Source: JALORV01 sp963702595
GTDB taxonomy: Bacteria > Pseudomonadota > Gammaproteobacteria > Burkholderiales > Burkholderiaceae_F
Assembly: GCA_963702595.1 (NCBI GenBank)
Contig: CAVPDC010000020.1
Location: forward strand, 62,001-126,000
Direction of reading: 5' to 3'
Length of the DNA stretch: 64,000 nucleotides
The position numbers were made by a program, and so were the translations under genes. The notes below the pieces were generated by a model. It searched no databases and was not told where the DNA came from. It saw only the letters and a program-made list of their open reading frames with translations. Each line of letters starts with the position of its first letter. Position 1 is the first letter of the stretch. Below, one piece after another: positions 17,155 to 25,630 of the stretch.

Positions 17155-18762
17155 CTACATCCGGAACACGCCAAACGTCGTGTCCGGTATCGGCGCGTTC
17201 AGCGAAGCGGAAAGCGCCAGCGCCAGTGTTTCGCGCGTGTCGAGCGGATCGATGACACCGTCGTCCCACAGGCGCGCGGTCGCGTAGTACGGATGGCCCT
17301 GGTGCTCGTACTGAGCCAGGATCGGCGCCTTGAACTTCTGCTCTTCGTCCGCGCTCCAGCGGCCACCCTTGGCCTCGATGTTGTCACGCCGGATGGTGGC
17401 AAGCACGCTCGCGGCCTGCTCGCCACCCATGACGCTGATGCGCGCGTTCGGCCACATCCACACGAAGCGCGGGCCGAAGGCGCGGCCGCACATGCCGTAG
17501 TTGCCGGCACCAAATGACCCACCAATGATCACGGTGAACTTCGGCACCTGTGCGCACGACACTGCCGTAACCATTTTGGCGCCGTGGCGCGCAATGCCTT
17601 CGTTCTCGACCTTGCGGCCCACCATGAAACCGGAGATGTTCTGCAGGAAGACAAGCGGCACCTTGCGCTGGCAGCAGAGTTCGATGAAGTGCGCGCCTTT
17701 CTGTGCGCTCTCAGAAAACAGGATGCCGTTGTTGGCGATGATGCCGACTGGCATGCCGTGGATCCAGGCGAAGCCGGTCACCAGGGTCGAGCCGAAGCGC
17801 GCTTTCCACTCGTCGAACTCCGAGCCGTCGACGAGACGCGCGATGACCTCGTGCACGTCGTAGGGCTTGCGCGTGTCGGTCGGGATGACTCCGTAAAGCT
17901 CGGCCGGATCGAGTTTCGGACTGCGCGGCTCGCGCAGCTGCAGCGGGTTCGGCTTGACGTAGTTGGTCGTCGCGAGGATGCGGCGCGCCAGAGCGAGCGC
18001 GTGCGCGTCGCTCGATGCCAGGTGATCGGCCACGCCCGAAAGCCGCGTGTGGACGTCGCCGCCGCCGAGGTCCTCGGCCGAGACCACCTCGCCGGTGGCT
18101 GCCTTCACCAGCGGCGGCCCGCCGAGGAAGATCGTGCCCTGGTTGGCGACGATGATCGACTCGTCCGACATCGCCGGCACGTACGCGCCGCCCGCGGTGC
18201 ACGAGCCCAGCACGACCGCGATCTGCGGAATGCCGGCCGCCGACAGCGTCGCCTGGTTGTAGAAAATGCGCCCGAAGTGCTCGCGGTCGGGGAACACGTC
18301 GTCCTGATTCGGCAGATTGGCGCCGCCCGAGTCGACCAGGTAGATGCACGGCAGGCGGTTCTCGCGCGCGATCTCCTGCGCCCGCAGGTGCTTCTTCACC
18401 GTCATCGGGTAGTAGGTGCCGCCCTTGACTGTCGCGTCGTTGCAGACGATCACGCACTCGCGGCCCGAGACGCGGCCAACGCCGGTGATGATCCCGGCCG
18501 ACGGCGCGGCCCCGTCGTACATGTCCCACGCGGCGAGCTGCGACAGTTCCAGAAATGGCGTGCCGGGGTCGAGCAGCAACTGCACGCGGTCGCGTGGCAG
18601 CAGCTTGCCGCGCGCGGTGTGCTTGGCGCGGGCTTCGGCGCCACCGCCGACCGAGACCTGGGTGATCTTCGCCTTCAAGTCAGCGGCCTGCGCGTTCATC
18701 GCCTCCGCGTTTGCCTTGAACTCGGGGCTGCGCGGATTGAGCCGGGTCTCCAGGATGGTCAT
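17155..18762 (-). CDS. liuB: Methylcrotonyl-CoA carboxylase, carboxyltransferase beta subunit
   Basis: This subunit transfers the carboxyl group from biotin to 3-methylcrotonyl-CoA. It has 535 residues from the ATG at 18762, the usual length. Two crotonase-like carboxyltransferase halves are visible. The first carries LVDSGGANLPNQDDVFPD and LGSCTAGGAYVPAM; the second carries LQNISGFMVGRKVE and GGSFGAGNYGMCGRAF, typical of MCC and geranyl-CoA carboxylases. Its partner liuD lies 5 kb downstream in the same run, separated by six genes. Confidence 0.95.
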   Translation of the reverse strand: MTILETRLNPRSPEFKANAEAMNAQAADLKAKITQVSVGGGAEARAKHTARGKLLPRDRVQLLLDPGTPFLELSQLAAWDMYDGAAPSAGIITGVGRVSGRECVIVCNDATVKGGTYYPMTVKKHLRAQEIARENRLPCIYLVDSGGANLPNQDDVFPDREHFGRIFYNQATLSAAGIPQIAVVLGSCTAGGAYVPAMSDESIIVANQGTIFLGGPPLVKAATGEVVSAEDLGGGDVHTRLSGVADHLASSDAHALALARRILATTNYVKPNPLQLREPRSPKLDPAELYGVIPTDTRKPYDVHEVIARLVDGSEFDEWKARFGSTLVTGFAWIHGMPVGIIANNGILFSESAQKGAHFIELCCQRKVPLVFLQNISGFMVGRKVENEGIARHGAKMVTAVSCAQVPKFTVIIGGSFGAGNYGMCGRAFGPRFVWMWPNARISVMGGEQAASVLATIRRDNIEAKGGRWSADEEQKFKAPILAQYEHQGHPYYATARLWDDGVIDPLDTRETLALALSASLNAPIPDTTFGVFRM

Positions 18763-18827
18763 CGTCGTGGTCTCGATGGGTCGCGGCGTCTGGCTCGGCG
18801 CCGTCAGGCGAATGGTAGCCGCGCGAA

Positions 18828-20078
18828 TCAGCCGTGCGTCAGTGGAGCGACGTGGGCGACATTCTTTTCGCGGTGACGCCGGAAGTGGACGACGGCAAGC
18901 GCCAGTGCCGTGAGGCTCAGGGCGGCCGACATGAAGAAGGGTGCGCCGATGCGCCAGTCGCCGGCCGGCAGATGGCTTGCCTCCGCCAGCAGCGGGGCGC
19001 CCAGCAGCGGGGCGATGGCGGCCAGCAGCGAGTTCATCGATGACAGCGACCCCATCGCCAGGCCCTGCTCCTTCGGATCGGCAGCCTTCGAGATGATCGC
19101 GTGCAGTGCGGGACCGATGCCGAAGGCCAGCAGGTTCGCGAAAATGATCGCGTACATCAGCCAACCGACGGTGGTCAGCCCATATGCCACGTACGCCAGC
19201 GTGCCCGAGGCCAGACCTGCAATGACGAGGCGGCGCTCGCCGAACTGCCGCAGCAGCCAGCCCAGCAAGCCCCCTTGCACCACGGCGGCCATGAGGCCGA
19301 CGACGAACAGCGACAGCCCGGTTTCGCGCGGGCCCCAGTCGAAGCGGAACTGCGTGTACAGCACCCAGGTGCTGTGCAGGATGAACTGCGCGAGGTTCGC
19401 CAGCGCGATCACCGCCACCAGCACGCCGACATTGCGCAGGCGCGCCAGGCCATAGAGTGAACCGATCGGATTGAGCCGCCGGAGCTGGAACGCAGGTCGC
19501 TCGGCGAGCGGGCGCTGTGGCAGCGACTCCGGCAGCACCAGCCACCCGTAGAGCAGATTGAGCACCGACAGCGCGGCCGCCACGTAAAACGGCAGCCGTA
19601 TGTCGATGGCGCCAAGCAGGCCGCCGACCATCGGCCCGATGACATAGCCGATGCCGAATGCGGCGCCGATCATGCCGAAGCTCTTGGCGCGTTTGTCGGG
19701 CGTCGTGATGTCGGCCACGTAGGCGTTGGCGACCGCAAAGTTCGCAGCCAGCGCACCGCCCATGATGCGCAATGCGACCAGCGCCGGCGCCGACTGCACC
19801 AGCGCCGACAGCAGGAACATTGTTCCCAGCCCGGCGATCGACAGCAGCAGCACCGGGCGGCGGCCGTAGCGGTCCGACAGCGCGCCGAGGATGGGAGCAC
19901 AGACGAACTGCGTCAGCCCGAACGCAACGATCATCGCGCCATACCAGTAGGTCTGCGCGTCACGGCTGCTCGTGAACTCGCCCACCAGCGCCGGCAGCAC
20001 CGGCAGCAGCAGTCCGAAGCCCATCACGTCGATGACGACTGTGATCAGGATGAACGGAAGCGCCGGCTTGCGTGACAT
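18828..20078 (-). CDS. MFS transporter, TetA/MdtG-like
   Basis: This inner-membrane protein has 416 residues and about twelve hydrophobic helices. GALSDRYGRRPVLL after helix 2 is the MFS signature A, and GIGYVIGPMVGG in helix 5 is the antiporter motif C, as in TetA-type drug:proton antiporters. The ATG at 20078 overlaps the DinB stop by one base. The substrate is unknown; resemblance to TetA alone does not show drug resistance. It sits directly upstream of liuB in the run. Confidence 0.85.
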   Translation of the reverse strand: MSRKPALPFILITVVIDVMGFGLLLPVLPALVGEFTSSRDAQTYWYGAMIVAFGLTQFVCAPILGALSDRYGRRPVLLLSIAGLGTMFLLSALVQSAPALVALRIMGGALAANFAVANAYVADITTPDKRAKSFGMIGAAFGIGYVIGPMVGGLLGAIDIRLPFYVAAALSVLNLLYGWLVLPESLPQRPLAERPAFQLRRLNPIGSLYGLARLRNVGVLVAVIALANLAQFILHSTWVLYTQFRFDWGPRETGLSLFVVGLMAAVVQGGLLGWLLRQFGERRLVIAGLASGTLAYVAYGLTTVGWLMYAIIFANLLAFGIGPALHAIISKAADPKEQGLAMGSLSSMNSLLAAIAPLLGAPLLAEASHLPAGDWRIGAPFFMSAALSLTALALAVVHFRRHREKNVAHVAPLTHG

Positions 20079-20665
20079 CAGTGTGTTGTCCGCGCAGTCG
20101 CTGACTTCGACCCACCGAACAGGTCCGTCTCGGTCCAGCCGAGCGCGGCGAGGTCGTCGACGCGGAAGCGGCTTTCGCTCGGCATCAGGAACTCGTCGAG
20201 CTGGGGCGGCGCCACTCCCGTGCCCGACAGCATCGCGTGCGCCTGTCCGCGGTGATGGATCTGGTGCGTGAAGAGATGCATCAGTACGTGACGCGCCGCT
20301 TCGCGCTGAATGAAGTTCGAACGCTGCATCGCGACTTCGGCATCCAGCGCCGCGTCGTCGGCGGCGTCGCACCAGGCGATCAGCCGCTGATCGGAGTCGA
20401 TCTGAGCCGCGGCCAGTTCGGGCATGCGGTCGAACGGTGTCTCGCTGGCGAAGGCCTTGCGCATGTCTGCTTCACGGTGTAGAGCGGCGATGTAGTACCA
20501 GTCGACGATCAGGATGTGGTTCAACGTGGCCCAGAGGCTGGGAAAGAAACTCGTGCGCGGCGCGGTGAACTCGGCGTTGCTGAGTTGCAGGCAGGCTGCG
20601 TGCAGGCGGTGATTGGCGAGCCGGTTGGCGCGCGCCAGCAGGCGAAGCTGCGCGAGCTCGCTCAT
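20078..20665 (-). CDS. DinB family (thiol-transferase-type) protein
   Basis: This is a 195-residue four-helix-bundle protein. LNHILIVDWYY near 48 and TLFTHQIHHRGQ-like residues near 130-140 (HQIHHRGQ) supply the three-His metal site of the DinB/YfiT family, whose better-known members are metal-dependent thiol S-transferases. Its start overlaps the GST stop by 4 bases and its stop overlaps the MFS start by one. A role in thiol-dependent detoxification is inferred from these neighbours. Confidence 0.85.
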   Translation of the reverse strand: MSELAQLRLLARANRLANHRLHAACLQLSNAEFTAPRTSFFPSLWATLNHILIVDWYYIAALHREADMRKAFASETPFDRMPELAAAQIDSDQRLIAWCDAADDAALDAEVAMQRSNFIQREAARHVLMHLFTHQIHHRGQAHAMLSGTGVAPPQLDEFLMPSESRFRVDDLAALGWTETDLFGGSKSATARTTH

Positions 20666-21264
20666 CGTGCCGGCATCTCGCTGACGCCGGGCTGCGCCAG
20701 GCAGCGGGCGAGCCAGGTGCGAACGGCCGGAAACGCGGCCAGGTCGAAGCCGCCGTCGCCTGCGCGGTGGGTGTAGGCGAAGAGCGCGAGGTCGGCGAGG
20801 CTCAGTCGCCCGCCAACAAAGTAGTCCCGCGTTGCCAGATGCTGCTCCATCACCCCGAGCGCCCGATTGCCACGGACAAGCAGCTCCGGTAGCCGCGGAT
20901 CATCGCCCTTCTGCAGGAACACGCGGAGGAAGCGCGCGACCGCGATGGCCGGCTCGTGCGTGTACTGCTCGAAGAACATCCACTGCAGCATCTGCGCGCG
21001 ACCGAGCCGGTCATCGGGCAGTAGCCGCGTGCCTTCGCCGAAATACCAGAGGATCGCGTTCGACTCGGCGAGCGCCGTGCCGTCGTCGAGCACGACGACG
21101 GGGACCTTGCCGTTGGGATTGAGGCGCAGGAACTCGGGCGAACGCGTACCGGCCTGCAGGATGTCGACCTCGCGCCAGGCGTACGGGGACCCGGTGATGT
21201 CGAGCACCATCCTTACCTTGTGGCAGTTACCGGACGCGCTCGTGCCGTAGACGACGGTCGTCAT
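20662..21264 (-). CDS. Glutathione S-transferase
   Basis: It has 200 residues with an N-terminal thioredoxin-like domain and a C-terminal helical domain. Early Ser residues (TSASGNCHK) and NPNGKVPVVVLDDGTALAES near 49-68 form the glutathione site. The end overlaps DinB by 4 bases, and it starts 15 bases after the HCCA isomerase-like gene. The substrate is unknown; conjugation or isomerisation of an aromatic or reactive acyl compound would fit the cluster. Confidence 0.9.
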   Translation of the reverse strand: MTTVVYGTSASGNCHKVRMVLDITGSPYAWREVDILQAGTRSPEFLRLNPNGKVPVVVLDDGTALAESNAILWYFGEGTRLLPDDRLGRAQMLQWMFFEQYTHEPAIAVARFLRVFLQKGDDPRLPELLVRGNRALGVMEQHLATRDYFVGGRLSLADLALFAYTHRAGDGGFDLAAFPAVRTWLARCLAQPGVSEMPAR

Positions 21265-21279
21265 GCGTATTGGCCTGCC

Positions 21280-21885
21280 CTAGAACGGTCCGCGGCTGAT
21301 CCAGCGCTCGACCTGGTCGAGCCGGTCATGGCCCCAGAACATCTCACCGTCAACGAAGATCGTCGGCGCGCCGAAGACGCCACGCGCGATGGCCTGCTCC
21401 ACCTCTACGCGCAACGCCGTCTTGATCGCCTCTTCCTGCACGCCCGCGGCGAGCCGTGCGGCGTCGATGCCGAGCGACTGGGCGATGTCGAGCGCCACGG
21501 TAGCGTCGCCGACGTTGCGGTCGTCGACGAAGAACGCCCGGTACGCCGCGTGGATGTAGGGCGCTGCCTTCGCTGATTGCTCGCGCTGCAGCCACAGCAC
21601 CGCGCGCGACGCTGCCACCGCGCCGATCGGGAAGACGGTTGGATGCCGGTACGGCACGCCGATGAAGGCGGCCGAACGCGCGAAGTCACGCACCGCATAA
21701 CGTGCCTTCGCCCCATAAACCTCGGTCAGCGGTGCGCCGCCCGAAGCCTTGAACACGGCGCCCAGCAGGATCGGTCGCCACTGCAGCGGGCGGGCCGTGC
21801 GCGCGGCCAGCGCTTCGATCTGCTCGGACGCGATGTAGGAATAGGGCGACGAGAAGTCGAAGTAGAACTCGATCGCAGAGGCCAT
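21280..21885 (-). CDS. 2-hydroxychromene-2-carboxylate isomerase-like (kappa GST/DsbA fold)
   Basis: It has 201 residues from the ATG at 21885, with GAGGAG four bases upstream. EFYFDFSSPYSY at the N-terminus carries the Ser used by kappa-class GSTs and HCCA isomerases to bind glutathione, and GAPTIFVDGEMFWGHDRL near the C-terminus is the family signature. HCCA isomerase acts in naphthalene breakdown. No naphthalene genes are present here, so the real substrate is probably different. Confidence 0.88.
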   Translation of the reverse strand: MASAIEFYFDFSSPYSYIASEQIEALAARTARPLQWRPILLGAVFKASGGAPLTEVYGAKARYAVRDFARSAAFIGVPYRHPTVFPIGAVAASRAVLWLQREQSAKAAPYIHAAYRAFFVDDRNVGDATVALDIAQSLGIDAARLAAGVQEEAIKTALRVEVEQAIARGVFGAPTIFVDGEMFWGHDRLDQVERWISRGPF

Positions 21886-21934
21886 GGGGCTCCTCACCGG
21901 GAAAGGCGGATGTTACGTGTTGCCGCGCCGGGTT

Positions 21935-22705
21935 TCAGGAGAGCGAGAGCGGAGCCGCGTGCACGCGACAGGTGTAGCGCATCTCGACACGGCCGCCCGC
22001 TGCATTTGCGTCGAACAAAGCGCGAAGCGCCACCATCAGCTCGGCGTGGCGGGCCTGGCCCGGCGCGGGCAGGTACGAGGCCGAGCCTGCCAGCGCGGCC
22101 AGCATCGCCCAGTCCATGTCCCGCCGGTGTGGAAACTCCACAGGCGCGGGCGGACGGCCGCCGAAGTAGACCGCAATCGCGTCCGTGCCCAGGTGCCGGT
22201 AGCGGATCGCCTGGTACTCGTTGCCGTATTCGAGCATTAGCGCTTCGTAGCCGGCGAGAAAAGGCGTGCCGGCAAGATCGCGGTCGTTCCAGATCAGCGC
22301 ACCCCAGCCACCCGGACGCAGGATGCGCAGCGACTCGGCGCGGAAGCGCGCCGGCTCGAACCAGTGAAAGGCCTGCCCGGCGATGACCATATCGACCGAC
22401 CCCGGCGCGAGCCCGGTCGCCTCGGCCGTGCCATCGCGGGCCTCGTGCGCGGGAAACCGCGCCAGGTATTCGACACCCGCCGCGCGCATCGGTGCATTGG
22501 GCTCGACACCGATGACGCGATGGCCCGCGGCCAGGAAAGGCTCGGCCGACAACCCCGTGCCGACTCCGATGTCGGCGACGACGCCGGTGCGCGGCAAGGC
22601 GCCCAGCGTCTCGAGGTGAGCCACCAGCTCCGTCGGATAGCGCGGACGGCCGGCAAGGTAGGCCTCGACGCGATCGGAAAAGCGCTGGGTCGAGTCGGCC
22701 GTCAT
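21935..22705 (-). CDS. Class I SAM-dependent methyltransferase
   Basis: This is a 256-residue cytoplasmic enzyme. VADIGVGTG near 43-51 is motif I for SAM binding, GVEPNAPM motif II, and a W-F-E-P stretch follows the catalytic-loop region (AGQAFHWF). It resembles the methyltransferase type 11 family acting on small molecules. It begins 7 bases after the DapB-like gene, so it is co-translated. The substrate is unknown. Confidence 0.85.
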   Translation of the reverse strand: MTADSTQRFSDRVEAYLAGRPRYPTELVAHLETLGALPRTGVVADIGVGTGLSAEPFLAAGHRVIGVEPNAPMRAAGVEYLARFPAHEARDGTAEATGLAPGSVDMVIAGQAFHWFEPARFRAESLRILRPGGWGALIWNDRDLAGTPFLAGYEALMLEYGNEYQAIRYRHLGTDAIAVYFGGRPPAPVEFPHRRDMDWAMLAALAGSASYLPAPGQARHAELMVALRALFDANAAGGRVEMRYTCRVHAAPLSLS

Positions 22706-22712
22706 GCCGCGC

Positions 22713-23507
22713 TCACAAGGACATCACCGCATCGAGCCCGCGGTGCAAGCCTTTCAGGGTTGCGACCTGGCGGATCGCCAGCAGCGTGCCGTCGACATAC
22801 GGCTCCGCGCTCGATCCCGCGTGATGTGCCAGATGCAGCCGCTGGCCGGGCGCGCCGAACACGGCTTCGACGCCGATCACATAGCCCGGCAGCCGCACCG
22901 AATGCACCTGCACGCCATTGAGCGTCGCGCCGCGCGCCTCACGCGGGCCGCGCACCTGGTCGAGCGGTACGACGGAGTGGGGCGCCTTGACCTGACCGAG
23001 CCGGAACGCCAGTTCGCGCGCCGTGCCGGACGGCGCGTCCGGCTTGTCCTCGTGCGCGTAGTCGATGATCTCGAAGTGATCGAGGTAGCGCGTGGCGATC
23101 TCCGCGAAGCGCTGCAGCAGCACCACCGTGAGCGCGAAGTTGCCGCAGGCCAGCACGCCGCATCCGGTGCGACGTGCGACGGTATCGATCTCGGCGTAGT
23201 CCTCGTCGCTCAAGCCGGACGTGCCGACCACCACGTGGGCTCCCGCTTCGAGCGCCGCCAGCACGTTCGCCTTGGCACGGTCCGGTTTGGTGAACTCGAC
23301 GAACACGTCGCACGGCGTCGCGAGCGCACCATTCGCCGTCGCGTGCACCGGGGCCGTCAGCGTGGGTTCGCCCAGCGCGGCGCCGAGTGTCTGTCCCGCC
23401 GCGGTGCGCGCAACCGCCGCGACCAGTTGCAGGTCCTTGCTCCGCGCGACACCACGTGCGACCGCAGAGCCCGCCCAACCTGTTGCTCCCGCCAGTATTA
23501 CGCGCAT
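22713..23507 (-). CDS. DapB-like dihydrodipicolinate reductase homologue
   Basis: It has 264 residues. The first part is a Rossmann domain whose nucleotide loop reads GATGWAGSAV, not the usual GxxGRMG. The second part has the DapB core DKPDAPSGTA and GTSG-type residues (VVGTSGLSDED). True DapB makes tetrahydrodipicolinate for lysine and peptidoglycan. The altered loop and the catabolic surroundings suggest a paralogue reducing another substrate, or one with changed cofactor preference. GGAGA precedes the ATG. Confidence 0.75.
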   Translation of the reverse strand: MRVILAGATGWAGSAVARGVARSKDLQLVAAVARTAAGQTLGAALGEPTLTAPVHATANGALATPCDVFVEFTKPDRAKANVLAALEAGAHVVVGTSGLSDEDYAEIDTVARRTGCGVLACGNFALTVVLLQRFAEIATRYLDHFEIIDYAHEDKPDAPSGTARELAFRLGQVKAPHSVVPLDQVRGPREARGATLNGVQVHSVRLPGYVIGVEAVFGAPGQRLHLAHHAGSSAEPYVDGTLLAIRQVATLKGLHRGLDAVMSL

Positions 23508-23528
23508 GCTGTCTCCGTCTGAATTTGT

Positions 23529-23571
23529 GCTCGGGCCGGGCGCCCGGCCGCCCGAAGTCCGGCCCGCGAGC
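23529..23571 (-). repeat. Intergenic hairpin repeat, copy 2
   Basis: The core arms 23532-23539 and 23559-23566 pair perfectly and extend outward with a 2-base bulge. It lies immediately downstream of the acyl-CoA dehydrogenase stop at 23575. Its loop is nearly identical to copy 1, and its outer stem pairs differ in a compensatory way. Confidence 0.6.
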
Positions 23572-23574
23572 CCG

Positions 23575-24699
23575 CTACAAATTTCGCGCGATCAGGATGC
23601 GCTGGATGTCGCTGGTGCCTTCGTAGATCTGGCACACGCGCACGTCGCGGTAGATGCGCTCGACGGGAAAGTCGCTGACATAGCCGTAGCCGCCGTGGAT
23701 CTGGATCGCGTCCGAACAGACGCGCTCGGCCATTTCGGAGGCAAAGAGCTTGGCCATCGCCGCCTGCTTCAGGCAGGGTTGCCCGGCATCCTTCAGCGCC
23801 GCCGCATGGTGGATCAGCTGGCGCGCGGCTTCGAGCTGCGTGGCCATGTCCGCCAGCCGGAACTGGACGGCCTGGTGCTGGAAGATCGGCTGGCCGAACG
23901 CCACCCGTTCGCGGGCGTAGCTCAGCGCGGCCTCGTAGGCGGCACGCGCCATGCCCAGCGACTGCGCGGCGATGCCGATGCGGCCGCCCTCGAGCCCTGA
24001 GAGCGCGATCTTGTAACCCGCCCCTTCGTCGCCGATCAGGTTGGCCACTGGCACCCGGCAGTCCTCGAACAGGATCTGCGCCGTGTCCGACGCATGCTGG
24101 CCGAGCTTCTCCTCGATGCGCGCCACGATGTAGCCCGGGGTCGACGTCTCGACGATGAAGGCGCTGATGCCGCGCTTGCCGGCGGCCTTTTCAGTCACCG
24201 CGAGCACGATCGCGACATCGGCATTTTTGCCGCTGGTGATGAACTGCTTCACACCATTGAGCGCCCAATGGTCACCCTGCCTCACCGCGCTGGTGCGCAG
24301 GCCCGACGCCTCCGACCCCACATGCGGCTCGGTCAGGCAGAAGGCGCCGAGCATGTCGCCGCGGGCCAGTGGCACCAGGAAACGCTGCTTTTGCTTCTCA
24401 CTTGCCCAGGCCATGAGGATCGAGCAGACCGGGCAGTTGTTGACGCTGATGATCGTCGACGTCGCGCCATCGCCCGCCGCGATCTCTTCCAGCGCCACCG
24501 CCAGCGCCGTGTAGTCCATGCCGGCACCGCCGTAGTCCTCCGGCACCGCGATGCCGAACGTTCCAAGCGCCGCGAGCTCCTTCAGCGCTGCGCGCGGGTA
24601 CGTCGCCTGACGGTCCCAGTCCGCGGCGAAGGGGGCCAGCCGCTGCGTCGCAAAGTCGCGCAGCGCGTCGCGCAGCTGCAGGTGCTCCTCAGCGAGCAT
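23575..24699 (-). CDS. Acyl-CoA dehydrogenase, short/medium-chain type
   Basis: This is a 374-residue FAD enzyme with all usual segments: CLTEPHVGSEASG, the flavin stretch NGVKQFITSG, R-x-x-F-G-Q near 265, and the C-terminal Y-E-G-T-S-D with catalytic Glu360. That places it with butyryl-/medium-chain dehydrogenases, unlike the other two dehydrogenases of the run, whose Glu lies elsewhere. Short or branched acyl-CoAs, such as those from valine or isoleucine, are plausible substrates. It overlaps the preceding membrane-protein gene by 11 bases. Confidence 0.92.
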   Translation of the reverse strand: MLAEEHLQLRDALRDFATQRLAPFAADWDRQATYPRAALKELAALGTFGIAVPEDYGGAGMDYTALAVALEEIAAGDGATSTIISVNNCPVCSILMAWASEKQKQRFLVPLARGDMLGAFCLTEPHVGSEASGLRTSAVRQGDHWALNGVKQFITSGKNADVAIVLAVTEKAAGKRGISAFIVETSTPGYIVARIEEKLGQHASDTAQILFEDCRVPVANLIGDEGAGYKIALSGLEGGRIGIAAQSLGMARAAYEAALSYARERVAFGQPIFQHQAVQFRLADMATQLEAARQLIHHAAALKDAGQPCLKQAAMAKLFASEMAERVCSDAIQIHGGYGYVSDFPVERIYRDVRVCQIYEGTSDIQRILIARNL

Positions 24700-25177
24700 C
24701 GGTTGGCGCGTCCAGATTCGGCGTCGGATCGCTGAGGATCACCCGCGGGTCGCCGAAGGCGATCCAGGACGGCCGCCGGCGCATCACCAGCCCGACGATG
24801 CCGCCGGCCACCAGCGCGCCGATCAGCAGCGGGCCGCCACCGACGATTCCACTGGCAATCAGCGAGTTCGAGAAGCAACGCAGTGCGTTGTGCGCCGGGC
24901 ACCAGAGCCACGCAATGAAGAACGCGACGGCGATCCAGGTCGCAAGTCCGACCAGCAGCGCGCGCGACAGCGCTTTGAGCATACCGGTCACGAGGTTCAC
25001 GGCATCGACGTAAGCGATGACAGCGAAGATCATGGCGAGCAGGCCGGGCACGGCGACGAAGAGCCACGAGGCCACGCCGGCCTCGGTGGCGAAGCTGCGC
25101 ATCAGCGGTTCGATGGTGGCGAGCCCCAGCCAGGAGCAGATGCCAAAGATGATGGCAATGAAGACCTGCAGTGGCAC
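24689..25177 (-). CDS. Hypothetical inner-membrane protein
   Basis: It has 162 residues with four hydrophobic segments near 3-22, 38-62, 68-95 and 105-130, followed by a hydrophilic tail. I recognise no family. It lies between the RidA gene (47 bases) and the acyl-CoA dehydrogenase gene (11-base overlap), so it is translated with them. A transport or anchoring role would be guesswork. Confidence 0.7.
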   Translation of the reverse strand: MPLQVFIAIIFGICSWLGLATIEPLMRSFATEAGVASWLFVAVPGLLAMIFAVIAYVDAVNLVTGMLKALSRALLVGLATWIAVAFFIAWLWCPAHNALRCFSNSLIASGIVGGGPLLIGALVAGGIVGLVMRRRPSWIAFGDPRVILSDPTPNLDAPTDAR

Positions 25178-25224
25178 TCAGGCACTCCCTCGGGCAGCCG
25201 CCGACACGCCGGACCGGTTCGGGA

Positions 25225-25617
25225 CTAGGTCCATGAATGTCGCCGTGCGGTGACCTCGATCTCGATCTTCATGCGCGCATCGACCAGCCCGCAGACGATC
25301 GCCGTGGCGGCGGGGCGGGCGGTCTTGAAATACTGGCCGCAGACCGGGGCGACACGCTCGAACGCCGCAGCTTCGGTCAGGTAGTAGCGCACCCGCACGA
25401 CGTCGTCGAGCGAGCAGCCGGCCTGTTCGAGCGCGGATGAGATGTTCCGGAAACATTGGTGGGTCTGCGCGAGGAGATCGGAGTCGATCGCCATCGCAGC
25501 GTAATCGAAGCCGGTCGTCCCGGCCACGTGGACGTAGTCGCCTTCAACCACCGCGCGGCTGTAGCCCGCCACTGCTTCGAAGGCCGAACCCGAGGAAATC
25601 AGGCGTCGATCGCTCAT
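25225..25617 (-). CDS. RidA/YjgF/YER057c family protein
   Basis: This 130-residue cytoplasmic protein is normally a trimer whose members hydrolyse reactive enamine/imine intermediates. The ATG at 25617 gives a typical N-terminus, and the C-terminal I-E-I-E-V-T-A motif is present. The family's Arg that binds the carboxylate is usually in a C-V-R-A stretch; here that segment reads V-C-G-L-V-D-A, so the substrate may differ. It starts 13 bases after the SDR gene. Confidence 0.85.
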   Translation of the reverse strand: MSDRRLISSGSAFEAVAGYSRAVVEGDYVHVAGTTGFDYAAMAIDSDLLAQTHQCFRNISSALEQAGCSLDDVVRVRYYLTEAAAFERVAPVCGQYFKTARPAATAIVCGLVDARMKIEIEVTARRHSWT

Positions 25618-25630
25618 CGTGATTCGAGTC

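Noticed and set aside
18828..20078. Tetracycline resistance determinant
   Set aside because: The transporter has TetA-type motifs, but these are shared by many chromosomal MFS antiporters, and no TetR-type repressor or mobile element is nearby.
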